The notes under the pieces were generated by a model. That model worked only from the letters and a program-made list of their open reading frames with translations, was not told the DNA's origin and did not search any database. The position numbers were made by a program, and so were the translations under genes. Below, in pieces: positions 1-6,561 of a DNA stretch of 64,000 nucleotides. The stretch is from contig NZ_FWXY01000002.1 in the NCBI RefSeq assembly GCF_900176365.1, positions 186,001 to 250,000 on the forward strand, in the 5' to 3' direction. This stretch comes from Desulfocicer vacuolatum DSM 3385. GTDB taxonomy: Bacteria > Desulfobacterota > Desulfobacteria > Desulfobacterales > Desulfobacteraceae. How positions within the stretch are numbered: position 1 is the first letter of the stretch; each line of letters opens with the position of its first letter.

Positions 1-62
1 CTCAATTGTCCGGTTCCTATTGCCCGTCGGGGGGCGGCTCTGCCTTAGCTTGCCTTGGAGGC
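1..62 (-). repeat. Family C hairpin repeat, copy C1 (cut by window edge)
   Basis: This is one arm of the family C hairpin described at 10737-10893, in reverse orientation. It carries the arm GACGGGCAAT (as its complement at about 20-29) and the conserved loop-side sequence, but the second arm lies before base 1. Bases 63-115, up to the nikO stop, hold only a short GGGGCAGACC stretch that resembles the end of family A. Confidence 0.7.
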
Positions 63-115
63 TGCATTGTATAATGGGGCAGACCTTATTTGACACCCGG
101 TCTCTTAATAGAATT

Positions 116-847
116 TCACACATGTTTATGGGGGAATTTACCCAATTTATGCATGTGTTCATGCTGATGGATATGCACCTCATCATCCGTCAGGATTCGA
201 CCCTTTTCCATGGAAAAGATCCGATTAGTCACGGCGGAGATGAAATCAAACTCATGGGAAATAACAATGTAGGGAATTGATAAGGAAACCAGGGTGTCGG
301 CAAGGGTGTTTTTCACACCGGCATCAAGGCCGGCGGTGGGTTCATCCAGAAGCAGCAGCTCCGGCTCCATGGCCATCACCGCTGCCAGGGCCACCAGACG
401 TTTTTGCCCCCCGGACAATTTATGGGTGATACAGTCTTCCAGATTTGCAATGCCAAGCCTGTCCAGAATGGCCCTTGACTGCTCCAGGGCCTCTGCCGGA
501 GAAAAGCCCAGATTTAAGGGACCAAAACAGACATCATCAATCACCGTGGGGCTGAAAAGCTGATCGTCGGCATCCTGGAAAAGAAGTCCCACCCGGGATC
601 GAATCTGTTCAAAATCCTTTTCCGTTTTCATGGGTTGCCCCAGCACTTCAATGGTACCGGCATCGGGGATACAAAGCCCCATGATGGTGTGAAACAAAGT
701 GGTTTTACCACTGCCGTTGGGGGCCATGATACCAATGCGATCTTTGGTTTCAATGGTCAGATTTACGCCATCAAGGGTGGGCGCCCCGGCACCGGGCCAG
801 GTAAAGGATATATCTTTCAGTTGAATTACGGGAACGTCATGGGCCAC
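116..847 (-). CDS. nikO: Nickel/cobalt ECF transporter ATP-binding protein
   Basis: This ATPase powers nickel (or cobalt) import through the membrane partners encoded just upstream. The 243 residues hold a Walker A motif (PNGSGKTT, about residues 43-50), the ABC signature LSGGQ, and a Walker B LLLLDEPTAGLD followed by the switch His in ISHEF. The length fits the CbiO/NikO family. The C-terminal 20 residues are rich in histidine (HIHQHEHMHK), which could bind metal; this is inference. The start is GTG at 847 with a weak ribosome site. It is the last gene of the nikKMLQO set, 157 bases after nikQ. The nickel-versus-cobalt call rests on the NikK and NikL partners, because the ATPase alone cannot decide it. 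Confidence 0.9.
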   Translation of the reverse strand: MAHDVPVIQLKDISFTWPGAGAPTLDGVNLTIETKDRIGIMAPNGSGKTTLFHTIMGLCIPDAGTIEVLGQPMKTEKDFEQIRSRVGLLFQDADDQLFSPTVIDDVCFGPLNLGFSPAEALEQSRAILDRLGIANLEDCITHKLSGGQKRLVALAAVMAMEPELLLLDEPTAGLDAGVKNTLADTLVSLSIPYIVISHEFDFISAVTNRIFSMEKGRILTDDEVHIHQHEHMHKLGKFPHKHV

Positions 848-1004
848 AGTCTATTCGCTTTCATTCAATGATCATATTTTGCATACCGACAGAAACGATC
901 AAAGGCCAGGTTTCAGGCATGTACCTGGATTGAACGCACCAGAACATTACCTGCCTCTGCCCCCTGTTTTTTCCCACCAGCCCCCAAAATAAGCCCACCG
1001 AATT

Positions 1005-1757
1005 TTACATCAACAGGGTTTCGGTTACAACCAGCCCCAGGGCGGTCATGGATACCAGGGTAAGGAACAGATGATTTACCACGCCCGGAGAGAAGGTGTC
1101 AAGGGTGTGAAACTTCCCGTTAAATCCCCGGCATCGCATGGCATCATACACCCTGGCGGCCCGGCGGGAGGCCCTGACAAAGAGCATGCCTGCAAGGTAG
1201 GCATAGGTGCGGTAGGAATGGATATTGGTGCCGGGCACAAATCCCCGGAACTTTGCGGCCCGGAGCAACCGATGGTACTCGGACTGGATCACACTGATAT
1301 AGCGATAGGTCATGAGCAAAAGAAATATCATTTTATCGGGCACATGGAGACAATGCAGGGCCTGTCCCAGGGTGGCCACGGTCATGGTGGCCACAAGGGC
1401 CATGAAGTATAAAAGGATGGTCACAGACTTCAGGGAGATATTCACGCAAAGCATCACACCCGGCCGGGTGAGGGCCACCGGCCCCATTAAAACCAAGGGT
1501 TCTCCCTCATGGGTAAAGGGCATCACCACCCAGATCATCACCAAAAACCAGAACAACGGCTTTAACCGTTTAAAAACAGCCACCGGGGGAAGCTTTGCCA
1601 TGCCCACAAGCACCAGGGACATCAATACATGCCCCACCAGAATGTTCACATCATGGCACAGGGCAGCACAGAAAGAGACAATCACCGCAGTTATAACCCT
1701 TACACAGGGGTCCATGCGGTGCATCCATGATTCTTGACGGGCAAGGGATTCATCCAT
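1005..1757 (-). CDS. nikQ: Nickel ECF transporter transmembrane protein NikQ/CbiQ
   Basis: This is the integral membrane T-component that couples the ATPase NikO to the substrate-binding unit NikM. The 250 residues have the CbiQ pattern: an N-terminal cytoplasmic stretch, several hydrophobic helices, and a late cytoplasmic region with SRRAARVYDAMRCRGF, which fits the conserved Ala-Arg-Gly coupling helix that docks on the ATPase. It overlaps nikL by 8 bases, so the two are probably translated together. Family CbiQ/EcfT is clear from sequence. Metal specificity is inferred from the neighbouring nikK and nikL. Confidence 0.9.
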   Translation of the reverse strand: MDESLARQESWMHRMDPCVRVITAVIVSFCAALCHDVNILVGHVLMSLVLVGMAKLPPVAVFKRLKPLFWFLVMIWVVMPFTHEGEPLVLMGPVALTRPGVMLCVNISLKSVTILLYFMALVATMTVATLGQALHCLHVPDKMIFLLLMTYRYISVIQSEYHRLLRAAKFRGFVPGTNIHSYRTYAYLAGMLFVRASRRAARVYDAMRCRGFNGKFHTLDTFSPGVVNHLFLTLVSMTALGLVVTETLLM

Positions 1758-2283
1758 TGTGTTTTTTCCTTTTTTTATGAATCAAAGATGCCAGGCCGCA
1801 GATGAGAAAAATAACAGCAATGCCCGTGGCCACGGCTGCCATGGAAGGTTTGGCTTCCAGGGTTTCTTTTTTTGTCATGGCCTCATCCAGCTGCTGTCTG
1901 GCCTCGTCTCCCTCTGCCATGAGCTCTGACAGGGTAACGGTCCACCGGGCCTGGTGTCCCATGGTGGCATCAAGCTTGATCAAAAGATCCGAATTCACTG
2001 CCACAGGAACGGGGAAATTAAATTTTCCCCGGTCATCGGTTTTGCCCTGGAGCACCACCTGATTGTCCCGGTCCACAACTTCAATGGCCCCCCCATGCAC
2101 CGGCTGGTCCCCAAAGCTGCTTTCGGTGTAAACCGTACCCTTTTCCACCCAGGCAAACACATACACCTTGTGGGCCCATGCCGGGGAACTGCCCAAGAGA
2201 ATCAAAATAAGCGCAAGCAGGGTCCCCCCCGGCAAGAGGTCTTTCTTCTGCCCTTTTTTTTGTGTCATTAAATATTTTCTCAT
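1750..2283 (-). CDS. nikL: NikL-like small membrane subunit of nickel transporter
   Basis: A 177-residue protein with a signal sequence ending near PAWA, a periplasmic beta-rich part (about residues 38-125), a short charged coiled segment, and one C-terminal membrane helix (about 148-168) followed by a basic KKRKKHN tail. This topology matches NikL, the accessory subunit that takes the place of CbiN in nickel systems. The mature chain would begin with His (HKVYVFAW), and the partner NikK shows the same feature. It overlaps nikM by 4 bases (ATGA) and nikQ by 8. Alternative start ATG at residue 6 is possible. The call depends partly on context because the family is poorly conserved. Confidence 0.8.
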   Translation of the reverse strand: MRKYLMTQKKGQKKDLLPGGTLLALILILLGSSPAWAHKVYVFAWVEKGTVYTESSFGDQPVHGGAIEVVDRDNQVVLQGKTDDRGKFNFPVPVAVNSDLLIKLDATMGHQARWTVTLSELMAEGDEARQQLDEAMTKKETLEAKPSMAAVATGIAVIFLICGLASLIHKKRKKHNG

Positions 2284-2891
2284 TTTTCAGGTCCCCTCCG
2301 GGGAAAAATTTCAGGATACACTTTTAACAGAAAGGTGACGCAAAATCCTGTGACAATGCCTTCAATGATCATCACCGGCAGATTGGCCGTCATCACCAGC
2401 ATGGACACTTCCAGAAAATTTTTCTCCGTGAAATAAAGGGCTGAGCCCAGGCCCAGGGCTGCCAGCCCCACACTGCCGGCACCGGCCAGAAAAGCTGCCA
2501 CAAATGTATATCGCGGCCCTCTGCCCGGAAGTGGCCCCACCAGGTAGTAGCAGATCACCGCCGGCAGGGCCATGATCACGGTGTTTACCCCCAGGGCCGT
2601 TATCCCACCGTACTGAAACAAAATCGCCTGGAGCAGCAGGGCCGTCAAAATGGCGGGAAAGGCGGCCCATCCCAGCAATAATCCCACAATACCGTTGAGT
2701 ATGAGATGCACACTGGAGGGACCAAGGTTGACATGGATCAGGGAGGCCACAAAAAAAGCAGATGAAAGTATGGCCACATGGACCATGCGCTCATAATCAA
2801 TTTTTTTCAACCCCACAGCCGTTCCTGCAAAGGCCAGGGCCGCCCCTGCCATCATCACCGGTCCTGACACCACACCTTCGGAAATATGCAT
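2280..2891 (-). CDS. nikM: Nickel ECF transporter substrate-binding membrane protein NikM/CbiM
   Basis: This is the S-component that binds the metal ion. The 203 residues begin MHISEG, and the N-terminal Met-His of CbiM/NikM proteins is inserted in the protein and ligates the metal, so the start at 2891 is well fixed; GGAG sits just before it inside the end of nikK. The rest is a chain of membrane helices, with HVNLGPSSVHLILNG (about residues 54-68) as the second family hallmark. It is in the NikKMLQO operon with a one-base gap to nikK. Confidence 0.92.
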   Translation of the reverse strand: MHISEGVVSGPVMMAGAALAFAGTAVGLKKIDYERMVHVAILSSAFFVASLIHVNLGPSSVHLILNGIVGLLLGWAAFPAILTALLLQAILFQYGGITALGVNTVIMALPAVICYYLVGPLPGRGPRYTFVAAFLAGAGSVGLAALGLGSALYFTEKNFLEVSMLVMTANLPVMIIEGIVTGFCVTFLLKVYPEIFPRRGPEK

Positions 2892-2892
2892 C

Positions 2893-3678
2893 CTATTCTC
2901 CTGCCTGCCAGGGCATGAATTGAACCCAGATCACGGCCCCCAGCTCAATGTCCTTTTCCACACCGTTGTGCATCTTTTTTTCATCTGCTGTGGTTAAAGC
3001 GGCAAATCCCCACCACCCGGAAACCGGGGGAGCATAGCTGAAAACACCGTTACCATCGGCCTTAAGGGTTTGTGTCACCATATAATCCGTGGGGGCCGTG
3101 GCCTTTTTATTTTCATTGTAGAACTCCACCTCCACCTCGGCAAAGGGAACTGCCTTGCCATCTTTTTTAATAATTCCCTGGAAAATATTGCCGGCATAAA
3201 GGCCATAGGGTTTTGACAGAGGAACAATTTCTGTTTTTAATCCAAGCTCATCATCCCATCCCTCTTCACCGCCATAGGCTGCCACAACGGTTTTGGTGTA
3301 ATGAACAATAAAACAGTCTTCGGCAGGTTCCCAATAGGGAACAGGTTCCATGCAAAAGGCGTAGGCACCGGGCCGTTTCACAGGAAAATCAAAGGTCCAC
3401 GCCCCGTGCTCCATGACACTGCTTTTTTTAAGCAAGGGCAAAAGATCGGTCTTTTTTCCCTCTCTTATTACATTAAAAACATGGGGTTTAACAAGTTCCA
3501 TGCCATGGCCTTCAAAGGGGTGGAAAAATGAAAGATCAAGGGTCAATGTCCGGTCATCTTCCTGCATCACCATGCTGTCCGAAGGAATGATCATGCCAAA
3601 ATGGGCTGAAGCAAAGGGAACCAGAATCAAACTGAAAAAAACAGTTAAACAGATGGATTTTGTCAAACGCAATGTCAT
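2893..3678 (-). CDS. nikK: DUF4198 periplasmic protein NikK of nickel transporter
   Basis: A secreted protein of 261 residues with a signal peptide (about 1-25, ending ASA), then a beta-sandwich DUF4198 region that includes FFHPFEGHGM and a C-terminal beta domain with GNGVFSYAPPVSGWWGFA. NikK-type proteins accompany NikMLQO transporters in delta- and epsilonproteobacteria, and are thought to help deliver nickel in the periplasm. The mature N-terminus is predicted to be His (HFGMII). The start is ATG with AAGGAG 8 bases upstream. It is the first gene of the operon and lies behind a 264-base leader with a terminator-like hairpin (3722-3795). Confidence 0.85.
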   Translation of the reverse strand: MTLRLTKSICLTVFFSLILVPFASAHFGMIIPSDSMVMQEDDRTLTLDLSFFHPFEGHGMELVKPHVFNVIREGKKTDLLPLLKKSSVMEHGAWTFDFPVKRPGAYAFCMEPVPYWEPAEDCFIVHYTKTVVAAYGGEEGWDDELGLKTEIVPLSKPYGLYAGNIFQGIIKKDGKAVPFAEVEVEFYNENKKATAPTDYMVTQTLKADGNGVFSYAPPVSGWWGFAALTTADEKKMHNGVEKDIELGAVIWVQFMPWQAGE

Positions 3679-3721
3679 TTTTATTCTCCTTAAACCTTGA
3701 TGATTGGAACAACGTCATATC

Positions 3722-3795
3722 AAAAACAAAAAAACCACGAAGGTACACCACTGACCCTCCGCAATGGATGGGCAGCCATGGTAACCTTCGTGGTT
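3722..3795 (-). promoter_or_regulatory. Terminator-like hairpin in nikKMLQO leader (possible attenuator)
   Basis: The arms AACCACGAAGGT (3733-3744) and ACCTTCGTGGTT (3784-3795) pair perfectly over 12 bases. Read on the minus strand, the hairpin is followed by a run of seven T and then further T (3722-3734), as in an intrinsic terminator, and it ends 43 bases before the nikK start. The 39-base internal region holds more short self-complementary pieces. Upstream, GGAAGG/CCTTCC (about 3816-3835) and AAGGAC/GTCCTT (3885-3901) could form two further hairpins. It could be the terminator of ydbL, or a metal-responsive attenuator for nik. I could not match it to a riboswitch class I know. Confidence 0.6.
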
Positions 3796-3942
3796 AAATT
3801 TAATTATTCCTGTGTGGGAAGGGCTCAGACCTTCCTGTTTTTTTAAGACCTGATGTTTTAAACCGTTCTTTGTAAAGCAGTTCAAAGGACTTCTGTCCTT
3901 AATGTTAGCTTTTAGATATACAGAGAATCAAAAGCATGTCAA

Positions 3943-4314
3943 TCATTTTCTATACCAACTGCCGTCGGGTTTTTGGAGAAAGTCCCCGGGCTTGGCTTTT
4001 TTCACGATTTGAAGTGCCCGCAGGGTTTCCACTTTTTCAAGGGTCACTCCCTGCTGTCCGGCAATGAGGCGATATACGGCTTTGCGATCTTTGTTTTCGG
4101 CAGCTATGATATTGTACCCTGTTTTTTTTGCAGTGACATGGGCAAGGTATCCCCTTGCGTTCTCCCCCACAAGCCCCTGGGATTTTAATTTAACAATGTC
4201 TGGAAGTCGACGCTTCATGCGCGTTTTCACATCATCTGCCACAGCCCCTCCCACAAGAAATACCAGGGAAAAGAGCAATATAAGCCCCACAGAAATCAAC
4301 TGTTTTTTCTTCAT
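3943..4314 (-). CDS. ydbL: YdbL family periplasmic protein (DUF1318)
   Basis: A 123-residue secreted protein: signal peptide to about residue 26 (VGGAVADD), then a small helical domain with LKSQGLVGENARGYL and NKDRKAVYRLIAGQQG, the hallmark of DUF1318. In E. coli YdbL is a periplasmic partner and regulator of the YdbH-YnbE bridge that carries phospholipid between the two membranes. The same trio is present here, with ynbE 35 bases upstream. Start is ATG with AAGGAG 7 bases upstream. The family call is firm; the role is carried over from E. coli. Confidence 0.85.
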   Translation of the reverse strand: MKKKQLISVGLILLFSLVFLVGGAVADDVKTRMKRRLPDIVKLKSQGLVGENARGYLAHVTAKKTGYNIIAAENKDRKAVYRLIAGQQGVTLEKVETLRALQIVKKAKPGDFLQKPDGSWYRK

Positions 4315-4349
4315 ATTAATCTCCTTTTGATGATACTGAATGATCTTTT

Positions 4350-4559
4350 TTATTCTTTGATTTCCTCTTCTGCGGCATCAATGTCATCAAAGAAACTATC
4401 CAGGGCCCGGTCCACTTTAACATTCACATCAATGGTGATGTGAATGGGCTTTACCTCCACCGGAGCCATGGCCACATCATGTCGGGTACTGCATCCCAGG
4501 GCCAGGCAAAGTGCAGCCCCGGGAATCAGCAGCGCCCATGCATTTTTTTTTTGTCCCAT
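4350..4559 (-). CDS. ynbE: YnbE-like outer-membrane lipoprotein
   Basis: A 69-residue lipoprotein with a lipobox ending LALGC at about residue 23, then a short mature part with HITIDVNVKVDRALDSFFDD, which matches the conserved core of YnbE proteins. In E. coli YnbE multimerises by beta-strand stacking onto YdbH to complete the intermembrane bridge. The start chosen is ATG at 4559 with AGGAG 9 bases upstream; the GTG six bases earlier is too close to that site. It lies between the MscS gene and ydbL. No Asp follows the lipid-bearing Cys, which fits the outer membrane. Confidence 0.85.
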   Translation of the reverse strand: MGQKKNAWALLIPGAALCLALGCSTRHDVAMAPVEVKPIHITIDVNVKVDRALDSFFDDIDAAEEEIKE

Positions 4560-4617
4560 AAACACATCTCCTGTAACTTATTTTTTACACCTGCCACGGG
4601 CAGACCATAAATTGAGC

Positions 4618-6294
4618 TTAAGGTTTGTGCACGGTGAGCTGGGGAAAAGGAATGCCCCAGTGGTTAAGGGTGCACACATCAACGCACCATCGCTGGATGG
4701 CCCGGTTCAAACGATTGTAAAGAGGCGCCACCTCACCGTCAAAATCGGCAATAACAACAAAATCCAATGAAGACGCCCCGGCCTGACAAAATTCCACATT
4801 TAAATTAACAAGATGCTCATTATATCCCTCTTTTTCAAGGGCCTGGCCCAGGTATTCCCGGATCACCGTTAAAATGCCGGAGGTGGCCTCTTTCTGGTGC
4901 TCATACCCAATACCAAAAACCACCTTAAGTCTGAAATTAACGGAGATATTAAGGGGGGTCTGCCCCAGAAAATCCCCGGTTTGATATAGTTTACGGGATC
5001 CGCCCCGCTGGACCAGCTCCACCATTTCATGTGAAAGACTCACCACCTTTCCCCGGGTACCGTCGGCCAAAATCACCCAATCGTTCTTGCGACAGGGAAA
5101 CCACGATTCCTCAGGAGCAAAGGGACGGGAGGTCTTGCCCACAAGGGATTCAATGGGAATTCTAAGCTTCATGCCCAGGTCGGGATTTTCAAGCTGACTG
5201 AACATGTTGATGCGCTTCACCATCCAGGGCACCCCGTCCATCACCAGGCGCTCACCCTCCCTCACCGCACCGATATTGAGCATGAGACGACTTTGCTGCC
5301 ACATACCGGGCAAGGTACTTTTAATCCCCCAGCCAAGGCCCAGTAAAATAATAATGGTGAGACTGAGCAGGACCCAGTCCTCTGCCAGATAAAAGACCAG
5401 AATCAGGGCAACCAGGGAAAACACAATGGCCATCACCTTAAAAAGAAGGTCCATGAGACGGGCATAAAAGGGCCGATAACCGGATTTAAAGCCTGGAACC
5501 GTACGGATGGTAAGTCCATAGATAAACCGCAGTAAAAGCAGCACCATGACACATGCCCCCACGGCCATGAGCAGATAAAGCCCCCGGGTTCGGAAAAAAT
5601 CCCTCATGGAAGTACGGGAAAGCTCCATCAAAGATTTCTCTTCCTGCTCCATGGTATCCAGCTGGAGATGGGCCACTTTCAGGCGGTTGTCCAATTGTTC
5701 CACAACCCCCTGCCATTCGGGCAAAAGCATTTTTAATTGCCTTTTAACGCCCTTGTCCGTTGTTTTTTCCATCTGGGAGTTGACATTTTCAAAGGCTTCC
5801 CGGGCAACGGGCAAGAGGCGTTGATAGTGCTGAATATCCTCTTTTAGTTTTGCCTTCTGCCTGGCCTTTAAGGTAAAGCGTTTTAATTCTTTAATACCCG
5901 GCTCCACCAAAGAAATCAGTTCATCCTGCCAGTTGAAAATCTCCTCTTTTTTATCAGAAAACAGATCAATATCAATGCCCGTGGCAATGCGTTCAAAATC
6001 GGCCTTGGCACCGTCCAGTTGCTGATCCAATGTGGCCAGTTCCTGCTTGAGATTTTCCTTTTCCATTTCAGAACTGCTGGCCTTCAACTGCTTATTTTTA
6101 TCCTCAATGCGGCTGATCAGGCTTTTTTTTAATTCAATGATGGAGGTCAGCATTTCCTTGGAACGCCCCGACCGTTCCTCCTCCACAGAGACGGCTGTGG
6201 ATTCTTTATCAGCGATTTCATCGGCACCATACACCGGAAAGATCAAACAAGCGTATATCATCAACCCTGTTAAAACAAATCGAAACACGTTCAC
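4618..6294 (-). CDS. Mechanosensitive channel MscS-family protein with long periplasmic coiled coil
   Basis: A 558-residue inner membrane protein. It has a signal peptide (about 1-23, PVYGADE), a periplasmic region rich in Lys/Glu that is probably coiled coil (about 35-225), four hydrophobic helices (about 235-335), and a MscS-type beta domain and C-terminal alpha/beta domain with IPIESLVG, WVILADGTRGKVVSLSHEMVELV and VVFGIGYEHQ. The pore helix is not the classic Gly/Ala-rich one, so gating is uncertain. The GTG start has AGAGAGGT upstream. It sits between ydbH and ynbE, which is unlike E. coli, so a role linked to envelope stress or lipid transport is possible; that is inference. Confidence 0.8.
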   Translation of the reverse strand: MNVFRFVLTGLMIYACLIFPVYGADEIADKESTAVSVEEERSGRSKEMLTSIIELKKSLISRIEDKNKQLKASSSEMEKENLKQELATLDQQLDGAKADFERIATGIDIDLFSDKKEEIFNWQDELISLVEPGIKELKRFTLKARQKAKLKEDIQHYQRLLPVAREAFENVNSQMEKTTDKGVKRQLKMLLPEWQGVVEQLDNRLKVAHLQLDTMEQEEKSLMELSRTSMRDFFRTRGLYLLMAVGACVMVLLLLRFIYGLTIRTVPGFKSGYRPFYARLMDLLFKVMAIVFSLVALILVFYLAEDWVLLSLTIIILLGLGWGIKSTLPGMWQQSRLMLNIGAVREGERLVMDGVPWMVKRINMFSQLENPDLGMKLRIPIESLVGKTSRPFAPEESWFPCRKNDWVILADGTRGKVVSLSHEMVELVQRGGSRKLYQTGDFLGQTPLNISVNFRLKVVFGIGYEHQKEATSGILTVIREYLGQALEKEGYNEHLVNLNVEFCQAGASSLDFVVIADFDGEVAPLYNRLNRAIQRWCVDVCTLNHWGIPFPQLTVHKP

Positions 6295-6340
6295 CTCTCT
6301 TTTTCAGTATCAAATAACTGCCATGGGCAGACCAAAGTGT

Positions 6341-6459
6341 GATGGCCTCGTAAAAAGTCCAAAGCCTATTTGTTAGCTACCGCATATTGTGACAAACACA
6401 TTTCATGACCACATATGAGGCATCAAAAAAATATTGGGCCGACTTTTTACAGGACCATC
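6341..6459 (+). repeat. Family D element, 119 bp with imperfect terminal inverted repeats
   Basis: The ends GATGGCCTCGTAAAAAGTC (6341-6359) and GACTTTTTACAGGACCATC (6441-6459) are inverted repeats matching at 15 of 19 positions. The interior of about 80 bases has no open frame. This is the shape of a small non-autonomous element (MITE or REP-like). Ends of the form TAAAAAGTC next to GATGG are, from memory, frequent in intergenic DNA of Desulfobacterales genomes. It sits between ydbH and the MscS gene. Only one copy is in this window. Confidence 0.65.
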
Positions 6460-6561
6460 AAGTGTAAACCGGAAAATAAAACATGCCCCGGTTTTGTTAT
6501 TTAAGAATTGCAAGCGTCATTTGGCTGGATATGCAAGGTGCCGGACATGCAGCCTTAGGCG

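Noticed and set aside
3679-3942. Known riboswitch (cobalamin, NiCo, molybdenum cofactor) in the nik leader
   Set aside because: A few short pieces resemble conserved parts of these classes, but no full core could be aligned by eye. A covariance search is needed to settle it.
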